Notes under the pieces: generated by a model
What the model saw: only the letters and a program-made list of their open reading frames with translations
Database searches by the model: none
What the model was told of the DNA's origin: nothing
Translations under genes and position numbers: made by a program
Assembly: GCA_937891875.1 (NCBI GenBank)
Contig: CALATR010000090.1
Span: 1-12,253, forward strand
DNA: 12,253 nt
Direction of reading: 5' to 3'
Origin: an uncultured Pseudomonadota bacterium
Lineage (GTDB): Bacteria > Myxococcota_A > UBA796 > GCA-2862545
Shown here: piece by piece, positions 1 to 6,921 of the stretch
Layout: each line of letters begins with the position of its first letter
Numbering within the stretch: position 1 is the first letter of the stretch

Positions 1-3000
1 CACCCGGGCGATCACGTTGCGGACGGTGTCGGCGATGTGGGTCGGGTGCAGGCGGGTGCCGTGGAAGGCGCTGTTGACGATGGTCGCGTCCAACAGCTCG
101 GCGATGGGCTTGATGCCGCGCTCGGCGGCGGTGCTGGCGTGCTCGAGCACGACGGCGTTGGCACCCATGCCCAGGATGAGGCCGTGGCGGCGGGCGTCGA
201 ACGGCAGGGCGGTCTCCTCGACCACGTCGTTCGTGCTGGCGGCACCGGCGGCCATGAAGCCACCGCCGATCCAGCGCATGAGGTTCTCGTTGGTGACGTT
301 GTCGGCGCTGACCACGATGACGCGCTTGCAGCGGCCGACCCGGATCCAGTCCTGGGCGATGGCGACGCCCTGGGTCGCTGACGCACATGCGGCGTTCACC
401 GCCGTGTTCGGGCCGCGCGCACCCAGCAGCTGGGCCAGCTGGCTGTGACCCATCGAGAGGATCTTGAAGATGAAGCGCCGATCGAAGCGGCCCTCGCCAT
501 CGTCGCCGTTGTTGCCCAGGTACTCGATGAGGCTGTCGTAGCCGGGGAAGGCGGAGGCGAAGATGATGCCGGTCTCGTCCTGGAGCGCCTCGGGCAGGGC
601 CCAGCCGATGCTGATCCGCTTGCCGCTGGCGGTCTCCTTGTAGACCTTCTGCAGGGGGATGCCGGCGTCGCGCAGGGCCTCGTAGGCGGCGGCGATCGCG
701 AGGCGGGTCGTGATGTCGTACGCCTGCTTGAGCTTGGCGGGAACGCCCCAGTCGTCGAGGTCGAAGGGACCCGGCTCGCCGGCGAGGCGCAGCACCTGAT
801 CCTCGGACTCGACCGCGACGAACTCGCCCTGGCCGGTGCTGGGGTCCTTCACGAGGCGCACCAGGCCCAGGTCCATGAACAGCTTCGTGCGCTCGCCGAT
901 GTGGGTGATGCGGTTCTCGCCGTGCAGGATGCGGGCGAGGTTCTCGGGGTGGAAGATGCCGGCCTTGCCGGGCAGGCCGACGCTGGCGCCGGTCGCGACC
1001 ACGGTGGGCCAGGCACCCGGACCGGGCATGACCTCGGCGGGCACGGCATCCTGACGAGCTGGGGCCCTCGGGGCACGCGCAGCACCGGAGTCGGGCACGG
1101 GAGCGGCCACCTGAGGAGCGGGCGCGGGCTGGACCGGGGTGGGTGCCGCGGCACGTGCGGCCTCGAACGCCGTGTTCAGCAGGGTCTGGATGCTGGGCAT
1201 CACCGCCTGCACGAAGGCGTCCGCGTCGTTCGTCTGCAGGCCGGCCTGGGCGGCGCGCTGTACGAAGTCGCCGATCGCGTCGGCGCCGACGGGGGGCGCG
1301 GCGGCGGGCAGCGGGGCGGGCAGGTCGGGCTCGGGCACGGCGGGACGGGTGGCGCCCATGCCCATGTGGTCGGCCGCCCAGTGGATGAGCGAGCGCAGGC
1401 TCTTGTGCTGGTCGAAGCGGAAGTCGTCCTCGCGGGGGATCCCGTAGGTCTCGCGCACGACGGCGAAGATCTCCGCCTGCTTGACCGTGTCGATGCCGAG
1501 ATCCGCCTCGAGCTCGAAGTCGAGGTCCAGGTCCTTCGGGTCGTAGCCGCTCTTGCTGGCGACGATGCGGAGGATGCCGTCCTTGACGTCGGGGGTGGCC
1601 TCGGTAGCCTGCTCGACCAGCGCCATGTGGGCGGTGACCGCCTCGGTGGTGGCGCGGCGGGGCTCGGGGGTGGCGAACAGGTCGGGAATGCCGTCGCCAG
1701 GCTGATGACGAACCGGCATGCCCGCAGCCAGCAGTCCGGCCAGGGCGTCGCGGAAGGTCCACACGCCGCCGCGCTTGGGGTGGTTCGTGTAGTAGGCGCG
1801 GTGGGGGCGGCGCTTGAGGATGGACACGGCAAAGCCGGTGAGGGCGCGCTTGGGGCCACACTCGACGAAGATGCGGGCGCCGTCCTCGTACATGCGCTCC
1901 AGCTGGGCGGTCCACTCGACGGCCGAGCTGATCTGCGAGCCCAGGGTGTCGATGATGTGCTCGACCGCGTCAGGGCCGCTCGGGTAGTACTCGCTGGTCA
2001 CGTTGGTCGTGATCGGGCGGCGCGGGGGCTGCAGGCCCAGGCGGCGCAGCACGTTCTTCAGCGGGTCGCTCGCCGGCGCGACGATGGCGCTGTGGAACGC
2101 GTGGCTGACGGGCAAGCGGTAGACCGTGATGCCGCGGGCGCGGAAGCGCTCGACCGCCTCGTCGACCGCGTCGGACGCACCTGCGATGACGGTCTGGCTG
2201 GGGCAGTTCTTGTTCGCGGCGATGACGTACCCGGCGACCTCGGCCAGCACTTCCTCGACCACGTCGATGTTGGTGGCGATGCCGGCCATCTTGCCCGGAT
2301 CATCGAGCTTGATGCTGGCCATCTCGCGACCGCGCGTGCTGACGGCGAGCAGGGCCTGCTCGAACGTCATGATGCCCGCGGCCACGGCGGCGCCGTACTC
2401 ACCCAGGGAGTGTCCCGCGACCATGTCGGGGTAGACGCCGTAGCTGGCGAGCAGGCGCAGGATCGCGATGTCCAGCGTCAGGGTCGCCGGCTGGCTGTAC
2501 TCGGTGCGCCGGAGGGTGAGCTCCTTCTCCTCGGCGTCCTCGCCGTCCCGGAGCATGATGTAGTCGGTGATCCCCTTGCCCAGGGTGGGGATCAGGATGC
2601 GGTCGGCCTCGTCGAAGGTCTGCTGGACCAGGGGGTAGGCCTGGGCGAGGTCGAGGCCCATGTCGAGGTACTGGCTGCCCTGTCCGGTGAACAGGAAGGC
2701 GACCTTGCCGTCGACCGGCACATCCTCGAAGTAGATGCTGCGGGCCCGGAGCAGGTCGGGGTTCTGCTCCTTGGTCACGACCTTGATGGAGCGGGTCAGC
2801 TTGGACTTCTGCTCCTCGACGGTCTCGCTGGCGGCGGCGATGCGGAAGGGATCGCTCGGGTTGAAGGGCACGCTGCGGCCGGCGGCGAGCGCCTCGAGGC
2901 GGGCGATGAGCGTCGGGCGGTCCATGGCGGACGTGGCCCAGACCCCCTCCGGGAGCGGGCGCTCGACGATCTCGACGCGGGCGGGGAGCTTGTCGGGGAC

Positions 3001-5676
3001 CTCGGCGGGAGCGGCCTTCGCGGCGGGCCTGGACGGGGCCTTCGCGGCGGCCACGGGGGCCGGCGCCTCGGGGATCACCTGGGCCTGGGTCGGCGCAAAC
3101 GCGGGGGCCTCGGCCAGGATCTGACCGGCGTACTCCTCGAGCACCACGTGGAAGTTGGTGCCGCCAAAGCCGAAGGCGGACACGCCGGCGCGGCGCAGGC
3201 CGCCCTTGGGACGGGGCCAGGGCTCGGTCGCGGTCTGCACGCGCAGGGGCACCTGGTCGAGATCGACGCCCTCGCGGGGCTTCTCGTAGCCGAGGCTCGG
3301 GGGGAAGACGCCGTCGTGCAGGGCGCGGGCGGCCTTGATGACCGCGGCGGCGCCTGCGGCCGACTTCAGGTGACCGATCATCGACTTGACGGAGCCCACG
3401 CGGATGGGTCCGTTGTCCCCGCGCTTCCCGCTGCCGATGAACTCGGACAGGGTCTCCAGCTCGACCGCGTCGCCCACCTTGGTGGACGTGCCGTGCGCCT
3501 CGATGAGGTCGACGCTGGCGGGGTCGACGGCGGCCTCGGCGTAAGCGCGCTCCAGGGCCAGGCGCTGACCGATCGGGTTGGGGGCGGTGATGCCCTTCCC
3601 CTTGCCGTCCGAGCTGGCGCCGATACCGCGGATGACGGCGTAGATGGTGTCCTCGTCGCGGACGGCCTCGTCCAGGCGCTTGAGGATGAGCACACCCGCG
3701 CCCTCGCCCATGACGAAGCCGTTGGCGCTGTCGTCGAAGGGAGAGCTGTGATCGGGCGAGAGTGCCCCGATCTTGCAGAACTTCACGTAGGTCGGGATGT
3801 TCATCGAGCGGTCGGAGCCGCCGGTGATGGCGAGGTCGATGTCCCGGTCCTGCAGCGCCTTGACCGCGACCTGCAGGGCGGCGAGGGAGCTCGCGCAGGC
3901 GGCGTCGGTCGTGAAGTTCGGGCCGCGCAGGTCGAAGGCGTTGGCGATGCGGCCGGCGATGACGTTCGCCAGCTCGCCGGGCATGGAGTCCTCGTCGATC
4001 TCGGGCAGACCCTCCTTGTAGGTCTTCTCGAGGTCAGCGAGCAGCTGCTCGCGCTGGGCCGTGGGCAGGGCCTTCAGCACCTCGCTGGACGCCATCTTCT
4101 CGCGGATCTCGGGCCAGCCGAGGCGCAGGGCGTAGTCGTCCTTCAGCTCGCCGCCGAGGCTGTTGCCGAAGATGACGCCGCAGCGTTCACGATCGAAGGG
4201 CCGACCGTCCTTGTCGCGGCGGTCGGTCTGCAGGCGCGCGTCCTTGAGGGCGTCGTAGACTGCATGGAGCGCTATCTGCTGAACCGGGTCGACCTGGCGG
4301 GCCACCCGCGGCGGGATGCGGAACCGCTTGCTGTCGAACTCGAAGTCCCGGATGAAGCCGCCGATCTTGGTGTAGGTCTTGTCGGGGACGTCGGGGTCGG
4401 GATCGAAGTACAGCGCCGGATCCCAGCGATCCCTCGGCACCTCGACGATGGCGGAGACGCCCTCGGTGATGTTCTTCCAGAAGTCGCCCAGGTGGTCGGC
4501 GCCGGGCATCAGCGCGCCCATGCCGATGATGGCGATGGCGGGGGCTCCGGCGGGGGCTTCGTTGGCGGGCATGGGGGTCTCCGGGGCGACCGCTTCGGGG
4601 GCTGCGGCTGGGGCAGCCGGAACGGCGGTCGGGGCGGGCGCGGCAGGGCGCTCGGGTGCACTGTCGGGAATGCGTTCGGCAAGCGGATGGGCGGCGAGCA
4701 GCGCTGCGCGGGCGGCCTCGAGGTCAGACAGGCCGGTGATGGCGCCACCGAGGGCGAGGGCGGCGGGTGTACGGGCCAGGACCGGGCGATCGAGCCAGGT
4801 GGCGATCTCCCACAGAACGGCGCTTCCAACTCCCTGATCGCTGCCAGCAACCGTGCCGGCGGAGGCGAGGGCGCTGCCGCTGTGGACCTCGTGGCCGGAC
4901 GGGGCTGCGGTCGCGGCGGCGATCCGACGGGGAAGCTCGTGCACGGCGGTGTGGTAGGCGCGCAGGACCCCGGCGAGGGTGCCGTGGCGCTCGGCGAGTC
5001 CGGCGGCGAGCGCGATGCCCTGGTCGACCAGCCAGAGGGCCTGACCGAGATCGCCGCTGGACCACAGGGCGGCCTGCAGGGCGAAGGGATCCTCGCCGGC
5101 GAGCAGGCGACGGAGCACCGGGCTCGTGGGGGCATTTGCGACGCGGAGCTCGCCGACGACGCAGGTCTGCTCGTCATCAGGACGCTGGAGCACCCGGGCG
5201 AGGGCTGCGGGCAGGCTGAGCTCGGCCACACCCAGAATCGCGCCAGCCACGCACACGCCATGGGCGCCCAGGACGGCTGCGACCGCGGCGGTGTGGGGGC
5301 CGACGCCCGCGTCCAGGATCACCTTGCCGGGCTCGGGGCAGGACGCGAGGAGCTCCAGGCCGTCCCGCTCGCCGTGGAGGCCGCCCGCTTCACGACCACG
5401 CAGCCAGATCCCCGCATATCCGGAGGGCACCGGCCGGGGCACGACGGTCTCTACCCAGGTCGGGCGGTCGAGCACGGGGGCGCCATCCTCGGCGAGGACG
5501 ACAGGGCCGCTGCCCGGAGCCGGTCGGCCAGGGCGGATCCGCACCCACGCGCCATCGGGCACGGTGTCCGGCGTGTGCACCGTCGCGTCGATGACGGGCA
5601 CACAGCCGCACTCGAGCACGAGTCCGGCGAGGTGGGCGGCGTTGGCGGGCAGGAGGACGTGGACGCCCAGGTCCAT
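1..5676 (-). CDS. PfaA-like type I polyketide/PUFA synthase (NMO-like, KS, AT, ACP-like, KS); C-terminus beyond window
   Basis: The product is a multidomain condensing enzyme; 1892 codons are present and the reading frame is still open at base 1. Residues ~60-260 carry nitronate-monooxygenase/PfaD-type motifs (WLRGREAGG near 91-99; DAGVGPHTAA near 121). A Pro/Ala-rich linker (~335-375) leads to KS1 (~378-850) with the full triad Cys594 (DAACASS), His728 (EAHGTST) and His769 (SMIGHLK). After a second Ala/Pro linker comes an AT (~990-1290) with nucleophile Ser1090 (GHSLGE) and AFHS at His1195, the signature of malonyl-CoA selection. A carrier-like domain (~1359-1430) reads GIDTVKQ, with Thr1397 in place of Ser. 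KS2 starts near 1555 with Cys1764 (NAACASA); its histidines would lie past the edge. No KR, DH or canonical ER is visible here. The ATG is the first start after an in-frame TAA and has GGAG 6 nt upstream. The chain is probably cytosolic and iterative; its product cannot be deduced. Confidence 0.93.
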   Translation of the reverse strand, partial: MDLGVHVLLPANAAHLAGLVLECGCVPVIDATVHTPDTVPDGAWVRIRPGRPAPGSGPVVLAEDGAPVLDRPTWVETVVPRPVPSGYAGIWLRGREAGGLHGERDGLELLASCPEPGKVILDAGVGPHTAAVAAVLGAHGVCVAGAILGVAELSLPAALARVLQRPDDEQTCVVGELRVANAPTSPVLRRLLAGEDPFALQAALWSSGDLGQALWLVDQGIALAAGLAERHGTLAGVLRAYHTAVHELPRRIAAATAAPSGHEVHSGSALASAGTVAGSDQGVGSAVLWEIATWLDRPVLARTPAALALGGAITGLSDLEAARAALLAAHPLAERIPDSAPERPAAPAPTAVPAAPAAAPEAVAPETPMPANEAPAGAPAIAIIGMGALMPGADHLGDFWKNITEGVSAIVEVPRDRWDPALYFDPDPDVPDKTYTKIGGFIRDFEFDSKRFRIPPRVARQVDPVQQIALHAVYDALKDARLQTDRRDKDGRPFDRERCGVIFGNSLGGELKDDYALRLGWPEIREKMASSEVLKALPTAQREQLLADLEKTYKEGLPEIDEDSMPGELANVIAGRIANAFDLRGPNFTTDAACASSLAALQVAVKALQDRDIDLAITGGSDRSMNIPTYVKFCKIGALSPDHSSPFDDSANGFVMGEGAGVLILKRLDEAVRDEDTIYAVIRGIGASSDGKGKGITAPNPIGQRLALERAYAEAAVDPASVDLIEAHGTSTKVGDAVELETLSEFIGSGKRGDNGPIRVGSVKSMIGHLKSAAGAAAVIKAARALHDGVFPPSLGYEKPREGVDLDQVPLRVQTATEPWPRPKGGLRRAGVSAFGFGGTNFHVVLEEYAGQILAEAPAFAPTQAQVIPEAPAPVAAAKAPSRPAAKAAPAEVPDKLPARVEIVERPLPEGVWATSAMDRPTLIARLEALAAGRSVPFNPSDPFRIAAASETVEEQKSKLTRSIKVVTKEQNPDLLRARSIYFEDVPVDGKVAFLFTGQGSQYLDMGLDLAQAYPLVQQTFDEADRILIPTLGKGITDYIMLRDGEDAEEKELTLRRTEYSQPATLTLDIAILRLLASYGVYPDMVAGHSLGEYGAAVAAGIMTFEQALLAVSTRGREMASIKLDDPGKMAGIATNIDVVEEVLAEVAGYVIAANKNCPSQTVIAGASDAVDEAVERFRARGITVYRLPVSHAFHSAIVAPASDPLKNVLRRLGLQPPRRPITTNVTSEYYPSGPDAVEHIIDTLGSQISSAVEWTAQLERMYEDGARIFVECGPKRALTGFAVSILKRRPHRAYYTNHPKRGGVWTFRDALAGLLAAGMPVRHQPGDGIPDLFATPEPRRATTEAVTAHMALVEQATEATPDVKDGILRIVASKSGYDPKDLDLDFELEADLGIDTVKQAEIFAVVRETYGIPREDDFRFDQHKSLRSLIHWAADHMGMGATRPAVPEPDLPAPLPAAAPPVGADAIGDFVQRAAQAGLQTNDADAFVQAVMPSIQTLLNTAFEAARAAAPTPVQPAPAPQVAAPVPDSGAARAPRAPARQDAVPAEVMPGPGAWPTVVATGASVGLPGKAGIFHPENLARILHGENRITHIGERTKLFMDLGLVRLVKDPSTGQGEFVAVESEDQVLRLAGEPGPFDLDDWGVPAKLKQAYDITTRLAIAAAYEALRDAGIPLQKVYKETASGKRISIGWALPEALQDETGIIFASAFPGYDSLIEYLGNNGDDGEGRFDRRFIFKILSMGHSQLAQLLGARGPNTAVNAACASATQGVAIAQDWIRVGRCKRVIVVSADNVTNENLMRWIGGGFMAAGAASTNDVVEETALPFDARRHGLILGMGANAVVLEHASTAAERGIKPIAELLDATIVNSAFHGTRLHPTHIADTVRNVIARV

Positions 5677-5682
5677 GCAGCG

Positions 5683-5686
5683 CTCC
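5683..5686 (-). promoter_or_regulatory. Ribosome-binding site of the synthase gene
   Basis: GGAG lies 6 nt before the ATG at 5676. An in-frame TAA 33 nt upstream of that ATG, with no ATG, GTG or TTG in the same frame between them, fixes the start. The same GGAGCG element at the same 6-nt spacing precedes the small acidic gene at 10409. Confidence 0.75.
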
Positions 5687-5727
5687 GGGTACGTGGGGAG
5701 GGGAGGTTAGCAGCGCAGGCCACGGGC

Positions 5728-5751
5728 TTCACACGTCACTTGACGGGTGAA
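5728..5751. promoter_or_regulatory. 24-bp near-perfect palindrome upstream of the synthase (candidate operator)
   Basis: Two 11-base arms (TTCACACGTCA and TGACGGGTGAA) flank a central CT. All pairs match except 5733/5746 and the central pair. The dyad is centred about 64 bp before the synthase ATG, in the 108-bp gap after the SWIM gene. Its size and symmetry suit a dimeric repressor such as a TetR-family protein. A weak extended -10 (TGCTAACCT) lies between it and the ATG, with a GTGAAG -35-like hexamer overlapping one arm. No T-run follows, so an intrinsic terminator is less likely. The binding protein is unknown. Confidence 0.45.
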
Positions 5752-5784
5752 TCGCGCCTCACCGGACCCTCGCCAGATCCACCT

Positions 5785-6921
5785 TCAGCCGAGCCACCAG
5801 GTGGTGCCGCGCGTCTGACCGGTTCGATAGACGATTCCGAGCTTCTCCAGCTCCAGCAGCTCCTGCCGGATCTGGAGCATGGGTGCATCGAGACGTTCCG
5901 AGAGGGTCTTGGATTTCGCACTCTCCAGCTCCGCCAGCAGGTCCACGAGGCGCTCGGTGAGGGGCTGGGTCGGATCGTCAGCGGGCTTGATCGGCGCGGG
6001 CTCGGCGGGGGGCTCTGCCGGTCGCGGCTTGTGGGTCGCGCTCCGGCGCTTGACCTTGCCCTGCACCCCGGTCTGGAACCCGCTCCAGCGGCTGGTGGCG
6101 CGCACGCCCGGGTACTCGACCGGATCGCCGAAGGCAAGCTCCAACGCCGCACTCGAGCCGGCGGCATATAGCGGCTCGAGGGTGGTGCCCAGCTCGGCGC
6201 GGCCAGGGGGCGGTCCGAGGGCGTAGACGCCGGGTCGGGCCTCCTCGTGGGCCTCCACGCGCAGCTTCAGCGGGGGCAGGGGGGTGGGGCTGATCCACCA
6301 GTCCTCGTCTTCGGGCGGGGCGGCGCCGGACTCCTCGCGGGCGGTGTGCAGCGGTCGGGGATCGCCCCAGGCACGGCGCAGTCGGGCGAGGAGCTGGTCG
6401 CGGTTGAGGCCGCGCAGGGTCAGCAGCAGGAAGGGGTCGCCGTCGAGCGCCTCGGAGATGACGTTGTGCACGGCGGCCATGTGACCGCACGGCATGTGGA
6501 AGTCGCCGCAGTCGCACACGCCGTCGAGCTCGCCGAGGGTGGGCAGGAGCGGCAGGTCGCGCTCGCCGAGATCGCGGATCAGCTCCTCGGGCAGGTCGCC
6601 TTCGAGCATGGCGGCGATGTCGACGAGGTGCAGGAGCATGCGGGAGACGACGCGCCCCCACTCCTCGTCCTCGAACACGCGCACCCGGATGGTCACCCGG
6701 TGGGTGTTCCGGTTGGTGACGACCTCGGCGCTGGCGAGCCCGGGGCTGAACCACAGGTCGCGGACCCGACCGCTGCGTGCCAGGGTGCGGCCGCGGGCAA
6801 GCTGGGCGTGGTGGGTGGGGCCGAGCTCGTCGAAGATGGCCATCCAGCTCTCGGCCGCCCAGCCCTTGGGCCGTGCCGACGCGACGATGCCGTCCTTGGG
6901 GGCGCTGAGTCGCGTGCTCAT
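5785..6921 (-). CDS. SWIM zinc-finger protein, partner of the SNF2 ATPase
   Basis: The product is 378 aa. A complete SWIM motif CxCx6CxH is present at Cys136, Cys138, Cys145 and His147 (within VCDCGDFHMPCGHMAAV). SWIM domains bind zinc and are proposed to bind DNA or protein; bacterial members often sit next to SNF2 ATPases, as with Bacillus YwqB beside YwqA. Residues ~225-310 show no domain I recognise and are followed by a Pro/Ala/Lys-rich linker. The last ~58 residues (from PLTERLVDLL) look like a winged-helix fold: helices, then a turn and a strand pair near TGQTRGTTWW, suggesting a second DNA contact. The ATG overlaps the helicase TGA as ATGA, so translation is coupled. The longer frame open upstream of this start is out-of-frame helicase sequence and was rejected. 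The specific role, probably DNA repair or chromatin-like remodelling, is inferred only from family and context. Confidence 0.93.
   Translation of the reverse strand: MSTRLSAPKDGIVASARPKGWAAESWMAIFDELGPTHHAQLARGRTLARSGRVRDLWFSPGLASAEVVTNRNTHRVTIRVRVFEDEEWGRVVSRMLLHLVDIAAMLEGDLPEELIRDLGERDLPLLPTLGELDGVCDCGDFHMPCGHMAAVHNVISEALDGDPFLLLTLRGLNRDQLLARLRRAWGDPRPLHTAREESGAAPPEDEDWWISPTPLPPLKLRVEAHEEARPGVYALGPPPGRAELGTTLEPLYAAGSSAALELAFGDPVEYPGVRATSRWSGFQTGVQGKVKRRSATHKPRPAEPPAEPAPIKPADDPTQPLTERLVDLLAELESAKSKTLSERLDAPMLQIRQELLELEKLGIVYRTGQTRGTTWWLG

Noticed and set aside
445..6171. Plus-strand 1908-aa open frame as a real gene
   Set aside because: It is antisense to clear KS, AT and SWIM motifs, is low-complexity (Gly, Ala, Val, Asp, Arg) and shows no domain.
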